Source: Alphaproteobacteria bacterium
GTDB taxonomy: Bacteria; Pseudomonadota; Alphaproteobacteria; Rickettsiales; VGDC01
Direction of reading: 5' to 3'
Length of the DNA stretch: 8,349 nucleotides
NCBI GenBank assembly: GCA_016869895.1
Contig: VGDC01000070.1
Span: 1 to 8,349 of the forward strand
Both the position numbers and the translations under genes were made by a program. Within the stretch, counting starts at the first letter, position 1. Every line of letters begins with the position of its first letter. Positions 1 to 5,705 of this stretch are shown one piece after another. The notes under the pieces were generated by a model. It was not told the DNA's origin. It made no database searches and was given only the letters and a program-made list of their open reading frames with translations.

Positions 1-1
1 G

Positions 2-118
2 TTCGCCTTCACCCGCCAGAATTTCCCGGAAATCGACGCGAAAAAAGGTTTCATCACCGCCTCTTTGCCTGAAACCATCGAAGCAGGCAGCCGCAAAGAT
101 GCCCAGAACGATGACTGA
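2..118 (+). CDS. rimM: Ribosome maturation factor RimM, C-terminal fragment (5' truncated)
   Basis: The last 38 codons of a gene whose start lies before the window, ending in TGA at 116-118. The visible residues FAFTRQNFPEIDAKKGFITA resemble the end of the RimM PRC-barrel domain (the family pattern is 'PFT..fVpeVD...g.i.v..P'). RimM binds ribosomal protein S19 and assists 30S head maturation in the cytoplasm. The call rests partly on context: rpsP-rimM-trmD-rplS is a conserved bacterial order, and trmD follows directly, overlapping this stop codon. The tail after the barrel is short and polar (GSRKDAQNDD). With only 38 residues visible, homology alone would be moderate evidence; together with the neighbours it is good. 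Confidence 0.85.
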   Translation, partial: FAFTRQNFPEIDAKKGFITASLPETIEAGSRKDAQNDD

Positions 119-839
119 ACCGCTCTTTTCCGCCCTCGCGCTCACGCTTTTCCCTGAAATGTTCCCCGGCCCTCTTGGTCATTCCCTTGCAGGCAAAGCT
201 TTGGAGAATGGCATCTGGTCGCTGGAGACCATGAACATCCGCGATTTCGCGACGGACAAACACAAAACCGTCGATGCCACGCCCTATGGTGGTGGCACGG
301 GCATGGTCTTGCGCCCTGACGTAGTGGATGCCGCCCTCACCGCCGCGAAAGCCAAGCTGCCGAATGCCCAGCTGGTGCACTTCACACCGCGCGGAAAACC
401 CATCACCATGCCGCTCGTGGCCGAGCTGGCGAAAAAACCGCTTATTTTGCTCTGTGGTCGCTTCGAAGGCATCGATGAACGCATTTTCGAGGAACATCAA
501 CCGCTTGACCTAAGCCTCGGTGAATTCGTCCTCTCCGGCGGTGAAATCCCTGCCTTAGCCTTGCTGGATGCCTGTTTGCGCCTTGTTGACGGGGTCATCC
601 ACGGCGATGATGCATTAGGCGAAGAAAGTTTCGGTTTACACGCTGATTATGCTGGACTTCTGGAATATCCGCACTATACTCGGCCGCCTGTTTGGAAGGG
701 CAAGCCCGTACCAGATGTGCTGCTTTCCGGACATCACGAACAGATTCGCGCTTGGCGTCTCGCCCAGGCTGAGCAGGTCACCAAGACCCGCCGCCCTGAC
801 TTGTGGGAACGCTATGCCAGACTACGCGTAAAAGACTAA
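111..839 (+). CDS. trmD: tRNA (guanine-N1)-methyltransferase TrmD
   Basis: TrmD transfers a methyl group from S-adenosylmethionine to N1 of G37 in tRNAs with G at position 36, preventing +1 frameshifting. It is a cytoplasmic homodimer of the SPOUT (trefoil-knot) class. From the ATG at 111 it is 242 aa, a normal length. Hallmarks in order: LTLFPEMFPGPLGHSL, RDFATDKHKTVDATPYGGGTGM (about 44-65), the knot segments LLCGRFEGIDER (113-124) and SLGEFVLSGGE (135-145), then LLEYPHYTRP and VLLSGHH. The active-site arginine equivalent to E. coli R154 is R157. The position of the catalytic Asp169 appears to hold Glu (E172, in EESF). An in-frame ATG at 99 would add four residues (MPRT); neither start has a strong Shine-Dalgarno, and I prefer 111 because it gives a family-like N terminus and an 8-nt overlap with rimM. 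Translational coupling to rimM is likely. Confidence 0.96.
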   Translation: MTEPLFSALALTLFPEMFPGPLGHSLAGKALENGIWSLETMNIRDFATDKHKTVDATPYGGGTGMVLRPDVVDAALTAAKAKLPNAQLVHFTPRGKPITMPLVAELAKKPLILLCGRFEGIDERIFEEHQPLDLSLGEFVLSGGEIPALALLDACLRLVDGVIHGDDALGEESFGLHADYAGLLEYPHYTRPPVWKGKPVPDVLLSGHHEQIRAWRLAQAEQVTKTRRPDLWERYARLRVKD

Positions 840-844
840 GTCAC

Positions 845-954
845 GGTGACCGGGTGGTCATCGGGCTTAAGGTAACAGCCCACTATGACACGCCGTTCTC
901 GGCGCACCTTGCGGGTACTGTTATTTTCAGAAATATTTTTTGGGGATTACCACC
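845..954 (+). promoter_or_regulatory. Candidate structured mRNA leader of rplS
   Basis: The trmD-rplS gap holds several base-pairing elements seen by eye. (a) GGTGACC 845-851 pairs with GGTCATC 856-862 around a GGGT loop. (b) GGTGGTcAT 853-861 can instead pair with ATtACCACC 946-954, the bases just before the rplS start codon. (c) GGGCT 863-867 pairs with AGCCC 877-881. (d) TAACAGCCC 873-881 can instead pair with GGG-TA-CTGTTA 913-923 with a 2-nt bulge. (e) CGCCG 891-895 pairs with CGGCG 900-904 around TTCT. Pairs a/b and c/d exclude each other, as in a switch; b plus d plus e would make a nested, closed leader that occludes the start region. L19 leaders that autoregulate are known in other phyla; whether this one works that way is inference. 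Chance pairing cannot be excluded without covariation data. Confidence 0.4.
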
Positions 955-1353
955 ATGAACTTGATTCAGAAACTTGAACAGACCCACCTCGCACAGGTGA
1001 CCGAAGGCAAAACCATTCCTGACTTCGCAGCTGGCGACACCGTCCGCGTCAACGTCCGTATCGTTGAAGGCACCACCGAGCGCGTACAGGCCTTCGAAGG
1101 CGTCGTCATCGGCCGCAAGAACCGCGGTCTCCACTCTTCTTTCACCGTCCGCAAAATCAGCCACGGCGAAGGCGTAGAGCGCACCTTCCCTCTCTTCTCG
1201 CCACGCCTTGAAAGCATCACCGTTGTTCGCCGCGGTGACGTTCGTCGCGCGAAACTCTTCTATCTTCGTGACCGCAGCGGTAAATCTGCGCGCATCAAAG
1301 AGAAGCGTGATTTCGCTCACGAAGCTGCTAAGACCGCTTCTAAAGAAGCATAA
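955..1353 (+). CDS. rplS: 50S ribosomal protein L19
   Basis: Structural protein of the large ribosomal subunit, located at the 30S-50S interface. From the ATG at 955 it has 132 aa. Diagnostic stretches are MNLIQKLEQ at the N terminus, FAAGDTVRVNVRIVEGTTERVQ (24-45), FEGVVIGRKNRGLHSSFTVRKIS (48-69) and the conserved end RAKLFYLRDRSGKSARIKEK (98-117), followed by an Ala/Lys-rich tail. The start at 955 is chosen because the family begins MNxI..LE and a Shine-Dalgarno-like GGGGA (942-946) lies 8 nt upstream; an in-frame TTG at 940 would add five residues and would place that Shine-Dalgarno inside the coding region. It follows trmD after a 115-nt gap that may fold into a leader. Identity is certain. 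Confidence 0.98.
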   Translation: MNLIQKLEQTHLAQVTEGKTIPDFAAGDTVRVNVRIVEGTTERVQAFEGVVIGRKNRGLHSSFTVRKISHGEGVERTFPLFSPRLESITVVRRGDVRRAKLFYLRDRSGKSARIKEKRDFAHEAAKTASKEA

Positions 1354-1354
1354 G

Positions 1355-1379
1355 CAACTGGCCGCTTAGCGGCTTGTTG
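1355..1379 (+). terminator. Hairpin after rplS, weak terminator or 3'-end structure
   Basis: One base after the rplS stop lies an inverted repeat: CAAC 1355-1358 with GTTG 1376-1379 outside, and GCCGC 1361-1365 with GCGGC 1369-1373 inside, loop TTA, with one T/T mismatch and one G-T wobble between the two arms. There is no T tract after it, so it is not a canonical intrinsic terminator. It may mark the 3' end of the rimM-trmD-rplS message or attenuate read-through into leuC. Confidence 0.4.
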
Positions 1380-1408
1380 GTTGAACGCTCATTTGCTATT
1401 ATTTAGCA

Positions 1409-1417
1409 TGTTATAAT
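1409..1417 (+). promoter_or_regulatory. Extended -10 promoter for the leu-asd unit
   Basis: TGTTATAAT matches the extended -10 pattern TGnTATAAT exactly. Around the usual 16-18 bp spacing upstream there is only a poor -35 (TCATTT or similar), which fits an extended -10 promoter that does not need one. The start of transcription would be near 1424, giving a roughly 29-nt 5' UTR with an AGAGG ribosome-binding site at 1435-1439. That is too short for a leucine leader peptide/attenuator of the enteric type. It sits in an AT-rich patch within a GC-rich region. Confidence 0.65.
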
Positions 1418-1452
1418 GTGGACTGGTTTACTACAGAGGTTTTGCGCAATCA

Positions 1453-2871
1453 ATGGAACGCCCCCAAACGCTCTATGATAAGATATGGAACGCCCATCTT
1501 GTCGATACTCAGGATGACGGCACTTGCCTGCTTTATATCGATCGCCACCTCGTACACGAAGTAACCAGTCCACAAGCGTTCGAAGGCCTCCGCATGTCCG
1601 GCCGCAAAGTGCGCCGCCCGGATGCTACGCTTGCGGTCGCTGACCACAACGTGCCGACCGAAGGCCGCGCACAGGGCATCGCAGACGAAACCTCCCGCAT
1701 TCAGGTCGAGACACTGGCCGAGAACTGCGCGGAATTCGGCGTCCCCTATTTCCCGTTGATGGACATCCGCCAAGGCATCGTGCACATCGTCGGCCCTGAA
1801 CAGGGCTTCACCCTGCCCGGCACCACCATCGTCTGCGGCGACAGCCACACCTCCACCCATGGCGCATTCGGCGCATTGGCGTTCGGCATCGGCACCAGCG
1901 AGGTCGAGCACGTCCTCGCCACGCAGACCCTCATCCAGCGTCACGCGAAAAATATGCTCGTGCGCGTGGATGGCAAACTGCCCGAAGGCGTCACCGCGAA
2001 AGACATCACCCTCGCCGTCATCGGCAAGATCGGCACTGCGGGCGGCACCGGCTATGTCATTGAATACGCTGGCGAAGCGATTGAATCCCTTTCCGTCGAA
2101 GGCCGCATGTCCGTCTGCAATATGTCTATCGAAGCAGGCGCGCGCGCTGGCTTGATTGCACCCGACGAAAAAACCTTCGAATACTTCCGTGGCCGTCCGA
2201 TGGCTCCCAAAGGCGCGGATTACGACGCCGCCGTGGCTTACTGGAAGACCCTGAAAAGCGACCCCGGCGCGCATTATGATACCACCGTCGTGTTGAACGC
2301 CGCAGACATTGTGCCGCAAGTCACTTGGGGCACCAGCCCAGAAGACGTGCTGCCCATCACCGCAGTTGTCCCGAATCCTGCCGACATCAAAGACCCCGCC
2401 AAAGCCGCCGCTGTGCAGCGTTCTTTGGATTATATGGGTTTGACCGCAGGCACACCATTGTCTGAAATCCCCGTTGACCGCGTGTTCATCGGCTCTTGCA
2501 CCAATGGCCGCATCGAAGACCTGCGCGCCGTGGCCGATGTCGTCAAAGGCAAGCACGTCGCCAGCACTGTCAATGCGATGATCGTTCCCGGTTCCGGCCT
2601 TGTGAAAGAACAGGCCGAGAAAGAAGGCCTTGATAAAGTCTTCATCGAAGCGGGCTTCGACTGGCGCGAGCCGGGTTGCTCCATGTGCCTCGCCATGAAT
2701 GCCGACAAACTCGAGCCGGGCGAACGTTGCGCTTCCACGAGCAATCGTAACTTCGAAGGCCGTCAGGGTCGCGGTGGCCGCACCCATCTTGTCAGCCCCG
2801 CTATGGCTGCCGCTGCCGCCATCACGGGTCATTTGACCGACGTCCGCACACTCACGAAGCAGGTGGCATGA
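1453..2871 (+). CDS. leuC: 3-isopropylmalate dehydratase large subunit
   Basis: With LeuD it forms isopropylmalate isomerase, an aconitase-family enzyme that converts 2-isopropylmalate to 3-isopropylmalate through isopropylmaleate in leucine biosynthesis. The protein is 472 aa, the usual bacterial LeuC length. The [4Fe-4S] cluster ligands are visible as C349 (GSCTNGR), C409 and C412 (EPGCSMCLAMN). Other aconitase-family stretches are TLYDKIWNAHLV at the N terminus, DHNVPT (64-69), CGDSHTSTHGAFGALAFGIG (128-147) and SNRNFEGRQGRGGRTHLVSP (430-449). AGAGG at 1435-1439 lies 13 nt before the ATG, slightly far. The stop TGA overlaps the next start in ATGA (2868-2871). It is the first gene after the extended -10 promoter. 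Confidence 0.98.
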   Translation: MERPQTLYDKIWNAHLVDTQDDGTCLLYIDRHLVHEVTSPQAFEGLRMSGRKVRRPDATLAVADHNVPTEGRAQGIADETSRIQVETLAENCAEFGVPYFPLMDIRQGIVHIVGPEQGFTLPGTTIVCGDSHTSTHGAFGALAFGIGTSEVEHVLATQTLIQRHAKNMLVRVDGKLPEGVTAKDITLAVIGKIGTAGGTGYVIEYAGEAIESLSVEGRMSVCNMSIEAGARAGLIAPDEKTFEYFRGRPMAPKGADYDAAVAYWKTLKSDPGAHYDTTVVLNAADIVPQVTWGTSPEDVLPITAVVPNPADIKDPAKAAAVQRSLDYMGLTAGTPLSEIPVDRVFIGSCTNGRIEDLRAVADVVKGKHVASTVNAMIVPGSGLVKEQAEKEGLDKVFIEAGFDWREPGCSMCLAMNADKLEPGERCASTSNRNFEGRQGRGGRTHLVSPAMAAAAAITGHLTDVRTLTKQVA

Positions 2872-3383
2872 TGTTTATTCGCCGTTTCGCCTTACTCAGC
2901 TTGCTAGTTGTTGGATTGTCTGCTTGCCAAAAACCAATTGAAATGACTAGCGACCTAAATGCAGGTCAGTATCAGATTCAATCCATCTACGTAGCTCCTG
3001 CGAATGCTGAGCTTGCTAACGAGCCAGAATACTGGTCAATGAAGAAGCTTATCACCCCGAAATTGCAGCAAAAACTTGCGGGTCGTGGTCGCGCACCTAG
3101 CGTTGGCCTAAAAATCAATGTCATTGATGTTAATACCTCTATAAACGTAGCCAGAGCTATGCTGATTGGGGATAGCTATAGACTTTGGGCCGATATTCAA
3201 CTCTATGATTTGCAGACAAAGCGTCAGCTTGGTAAAACACAGGTTATCGTAAACGGTGGAAATATTGGTGGTGCTGCTGGTCTAATCGCCCACGGAACGG
3301 TTGAAGCCGTTACTGAACAAGAAGTGATGTTGGCAGACCAGTTCGTCGCAGCTGTAATTGACAAACTTTATCCGAAAAAATAA
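2868..3383 (+). CDS. Putative small lipoprotein of unknown function between leuC and leuD
   Basis: A 171-aa protein starting in a 4-bp overlap with the leuC stop, with AGGTGG (2861-2866) just upstream. The N terminus MMFIRRFALLSLLVVGLSAC has an arginine pair, a hydrophobic core and a lipobox (LSAC) with the modified cysteine at C20; Q21 at +2 is not an inner-membrane retention aspartate, so an outer-membrane, periplasm-facing anchor is predicted. The mature part has no recognised catalytic motif. It includes GLKINVIDVNTSINVARAML, then GDSYRLWADIQLYDLQTKRQLG and a Gly/Ala-rich turn NGGNIGGAAGL, which loosely recalls small alpha/beta lipoproteins of the DUF4410/DUF4136 type; that is a guess. 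Its base use differs from neighbours: 135 of 300 bases (45% GC) in five counted lines, with ATA and AGA codons, against 65-68% in sampled lines of leuC and leuD. Function unknown; it is unlikely to be an isomerase component. Confidence 0.85.
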   Translation: MMFIRRFALLSLLVVGLSACQKPIEMTSDLNAGQYQIQSIYVAPANAELANEPEYWSMKKLITPKLQQKLAGRGRAPSVGLKINVIDVNTSINVARAMLIGDSYRLWADIQLYDLQTKRQLGKTQVIVNGGNIGGAAGLIAHGTVEAVTEQEVMLADQFVAAVIDKLYPKK

Positions 3384-3387
3384 TTAG

Positions 3388-3401
3388 GCAGATTGCAGAT
3401 T
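3388..3401 (+). repeat. Tandem 7-bp duplication in the leuD ribosome-binding spacer
   Basis: GCAGATT occurs twice head to tail (3388-3394 and 3395-3401), directly before the leuD ATG at 3402, and a partial GCAGA follows at 3404-3408. The only Shine-Dalgarno-like bases, AGG at 3386-3388, stand 13 nt from the ATG; removing one repeat unit would restore a near-ideal 6-nt spacing. Confidence 0.7.
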
Positions 3402-4025
3402 ATGCAGAAGTTCACTACGCTCACCGCAACCGCCGCGCCGATGGATCTGATCAATATCGACACCGATATGATCATCCCGAAGCAGTTCCTGAAGACCATC
3501 AAACGCACCGGCCTCGGCAAAAACCTCTTCGACGAGATGCGGTACAATGCCGATGGCAGCGAAATCAAGGACTTCGTGTTGAATCAGGACGTGTATCGCA
3601 ACGCGCAGATCATCGTCGCAGGAGATAACTTCGGCTGCGGCTCTTCCCGCGAGCACGCCCCTTGGGCACTGCTGGATTTCGGCATCCGCTGCGTCATCGC
3701 GCCGTCTTTCGCCGACATCTTCTTCAATAACTGCTTCAAGAACGGCATCCTGCCCATCAAGCTGGATAAAGACACCGTGGCGAAGCTGATGCAATGGGCA
3801 AAGGACAACGGCGGCAAAGCGCAGTTGACCGTGAATCTGCCGGAACAGACCATCACCGCAGGCAATCAGCCAGCGATTCCTTTCGAGGTGGAAAGCTTCC
3901 GCAAGCACTGCCTGCTCAACGGCCTTGACGACATCGGACTTTCCCTTGAAAAAGCCCCGAAGATCGATGCCTATGAATCCGCCCAGCAGTCCCGCACCCC
4001 TTGGCTCGCCAAGAAATCCGCATAA
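3402..4025 (+). CDS. leuD: 3-isopropylmalate dehydratase small subunit
   Basis: The small (swivel-domain) subunit that completes isopropylmalate isomerase with LeuC. From the ATG at 3402 it is 207 aa, typical for the proteobacterial type. Diagnostic are the N terminus MQKFTTLTATAAPMDLINID followed by TDMIIPKQFLKTIKRTGLG (21-39), the substrate loop DNFGCGSSREHAPWALLDFG (75-94), and SFADIFFNNCFKNGILPI (102-119). An in-frame TTG at 3393 would add three residues (written MQI with an initiator Met); ATG 3402 fits the family start (M.KF..L...AAP). The ribosome-binding site is poor (AGG 13 nt away), so expression may rely on coupling to the lipoprotein gene that ends 18 nt upstream. In most genomes leuD sits next to leuC; here they are separated by a 516-bp gene. 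Confidence 0.98.
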   Translation: MQKFTTLTATAAPMDLINIDTDMIIPKQFLKTIKRTGLGKNLFDEMRYNADGSEIKDFVLNQDVYRNAQIIVAGDNFGCGSSREHAPWALLDFGIRCVIAPSFADIFFNNCFKNGILPIKLDKDTVAKLMQWAKDNGGKAQLTVNLPEQTITAGNQPAIPFEVESFRKHCLLNGLDDIGLSLEKAPKIDAYESAQQSRTPWLAKKSA

Positions 4026-4061
4026 TTCATCCGCTTCATCCTGATTTCCCCGGAGATTCCC

Positions 4062-5207
4062 ATGTCCACCGCAGCTCCCGCGCATATCCTCCTCCTCCCC
4101 GGTGACGGCATCGGCCCGGAAGTCGTAGCGGAAACCACGAAAATCATCGATTGGTTCTCCAAGAACCGCGGCAAGACCTTCACCACCTCTTCTGCGCTGG
4201 TCGGCGGTTCGGCCTATGATGAAACGGGCAATCCCCTGCCTCCCGAAACGCTGGAAGCCGCGCACAAAGCCGATGCCATCCTGCTCGGCGCGGTCGGCGG
4301 CACCAAATGGGAATCGCTGGATTACTCCGTGCGCCCCGAACGCGGCCTTCTGGGCTTGCGTAAAGAGCTGCAACTCTTCGCCAATCTCCGCCCCGCCATT
4401 TGCTTCCCCGCGCTGGCGAAGGCTTCCACCTTGAAGCCGGAAGTGGTCGCAGGCCTCGACATCATGATCATCCGCGAACTCACGGGCGACATCTATTTCG
4501 GCACGCCACGCGGCGTGGAAACCCTGCCGGACGGTACTCGCCGTGGCATTAACACCATGGTCTACACCACCCCAGAAGTGCACCGCATCGCCCGCGTCGC
4601 CTTCGACTTGGCTGGCAAGCGCAATGGCCGCGTCTGCTCCGTGGATAAAGCGAACGTGCTGGAATCCACCGAGATGTGGCGCGAAGAAGTGCAGAAAATC
4701 GGCGACACGGAATATCCGAACATCGCGCTCTCCCACATGTATGTGGACAATGCCGCCATGCAGCTCGTGCGCAACCCGCGCCAGTTCGATGTGATGGTCA
4801 CCGGCAATATCTTCGGCGACATCCTTTCCGATTGCGCGGCGATGCTCACCGGCTCTTTGGGTATGCTTCCCTCCGCCTCCCTCGGCGCGAAGGACGCAAA
4901 CGGCAAAATCCCCGCGCTCTACGAGCCTGTGCACGGCTCTGCGCCTGACATCGCGGGCAAAGGCGTCGCGAACCCGATTGCGACTATCCTTAGCTTCGCA
5001 ATGATGCTAAGATATTCCTTCGGGCGTGGTGCTTGCGCCGACTTGCTGGAGACCGCTGTGACGGAAGTCCTCGAATCCGGCATCAGAACTGCAGACATCG
5101 TAGAAGAAGGCTCACGCAAAGTGGGAACCGCGGAAATGGGCGCTGCCATCATCGCCCGTTTACAAGCGCTTGCGGCACAAGATCAGAGCCTGAAGACAGG
5201 TTCCTGA
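4062..5207 (+). CDS. leuB: 3-isopropylmalate dehydrogenase
   Basis: LeuB oxidises 3-isopropylmalate with NAD+ to 2-isopropyl-3-oxosuccinate, which decarboxylates to 4-methyl-2-oxopentanoate, the precursor of leucine. The protein is 381 aa, slightly longer than the usual 350-370. Motifs in order: ILLLPGDGIGPEVV (9-22), LLGAVGG (74-80), the substrate arginines R100, R110 and R138, RELTGDIYFGTPRG with Y145 (138-151), K196 in SVDKANVLE, D229 in MYVDNAAMQL, metal ligands D253 and D257 in TGNIFGDILSD (247-257), and the NAD-binding YEPVHGSAPDIAGKGVANP (287-305). GGAG at 4052-4055 lies 6 nt before the ATG. It follows leuD by 36 nt and precedes the small secreted protein gene by 25 nt, consistent with one operon. 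Confidence 0.98.
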   Translation: MSTAAPAHILLLPGDGIGPEVVAETTKIIDWFSKNRGKTFTTSSALVGGSAYDETGNPLPPETLEAAHKADAILLGAVGGTKWESLDYSVRPERGLLGLRKELQLFANLRPAICFPALAKASTLKPEVVAGLDIMIIRELTGDIYFGTPRGVETLPDGTRRGINTMVYTTPEVHRIARVAFDLAGKRNGRVCSVDKANVLESTEMWREEVQKIGDTEYPNIALSHMYVDNAAMQLVRNPRQFDVMVTGNIFGDILSDCAAMLTGSLGMLPSASLGAKDANGKIPALYEPVHGSAPDIAGKGVANPIATILSFAMMLRYSFGRGACADLLETAVTEVLESGIRTADIVEEGSRKVGTAEMGAAIIARLQALAAQDQSLKTGS

Positions 5208-5232
5208 AACTTCTGGCCGCAAGGAGCCGCCA

Positions 5233-5700
5233 ATGAAAACCCGTATGATACTCGCCCTTGCGGCGTCCATCCTGCTGTGCGCGACCGCGCAGGCAGCCGC
5301 CATCGAATCCACTCCGGCTGAGCGCACGGCTTTCCAGAAACTCAAGCTTTCAGTGCTTCCCAGCAGCGATACGCGCCTTGCTTCCTCCGAATTCGTGAAG
5401 CCGCGCACCCGTTCCTTGCAGAAATGCGTCAATCGCGCTGGTGGCAACGACAGCGTGGACAACCTGAAGACCATGGACGACGCGCATAAGCAGAAGATCA
5501 GCCATCTCTGCGGTAACGGCAAACGCGAAATCGCGCAGGAATACGCGCGTGACGTCGCCACCGAGATGATGCGCGATCCCCGCGTGTTGGAGCTGCAGAA
5601 ATGCCCGACAGACGTTCTGGGCAGCGATCCCTATCTATACACCCTCGCCAAGCCGGAAGGGGTGGAAACCAACCAACATGTCTGTGATAAAGGAGAATAA
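5233..5700 (+). CDS. Small exported protein of unknown function with four cysteines
   Basis: A 155-aa protein that I do not recognise. It has a classical signal peptide: MKTR, a hydrophobic stretch (about 5-18) and a signal-peptidase I site near ATAQA|AAIES (cleavage after A21). C16 lies inside the signal and is not in a good lipobox (ILLC), so lipidation is unlikely. The mature, mostly charged and helical-looking chain of about 134 residues carries four cysteines (C65, C93, C124, C151) spaced 28, 31 and 27 residues apart, which would suit two disulfides in the periplasm. No transmembrane helix and no enzyme motif is visible. Translation signals are strong: AAGGAG at 5221-5226, 6 nt before the ATG. 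Its last codons (AAA GGA GAA TAA) double as the Shine-Dalgarno of asd, so the two are probably coupled. The link to amino-acid synthesis may be co-transcription only. Confidence 0.85.
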   Translation: MKTRMILALAASILLCATAQAAAIESTPAERTAFQKLKLSVLPSSDTRLASSEFVKPRTRSLQKCVNRAGGNDSVDNLKTMDDAHKQKISHLCGNGKREIAQEYARDVATEMMRDPRVLELQKCPTDVLGSDPYLYTLAKPEGVETNQHVCDKGE

Positions 5701-5705
5701 AAGCA

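Noticed and set aside
99..110. Upstream ATG for trmD adding four residues
   Set aside because: Possible, but the extra residues are not family-like and this region is the rimM 3' end; the two starts cannot be separated from sequence alone.
905..940. Possible sigma70 promoter before rplS (TTGCGG with an AT-rich segment downstream)
   Set aside because: No convincing -10 at the right spacing; the AT-rich stretch is equally well explained as part of the leader and the ribosome-binding region.
940..954. Upstream TTG start for rplS adding five residues
   Set aside because: L19 proteins start at the MNLIQ-type methionine, and the TTG overlaps the GGGGA that serves as Shine-Dalgarno for the ATG at 955.
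883..1320. Minus-strand open frame opposite rplS
   Set aside because: Antisense to an essential ribosomal protein gene and starting in the middle of it; no protein-family features.
1450..2832. Long minus-strand open frame (460 codons) opposite leuC
   Set aside because: It lies wholly antisense to a certain gene, has a His/Asp/Gly-rich composition typical of a reverse-frame shadow of GC-rich coding DNA, and shows no recognisable motif.
3393..3401. Upstream TTG start for leuD
   Set aside because: It lies 4 nt from AGG, too close for good initiation, and family members start at the MxKF methionine; kept only as an alternative.
3384..4934. Long minus-strand open frame (516 codons) opposite leuD and leuB
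   Set aside because: It runs across two unrelated sense genes and their gap, with low-complexity shadow composition and no domain; an artefact of codon bias.
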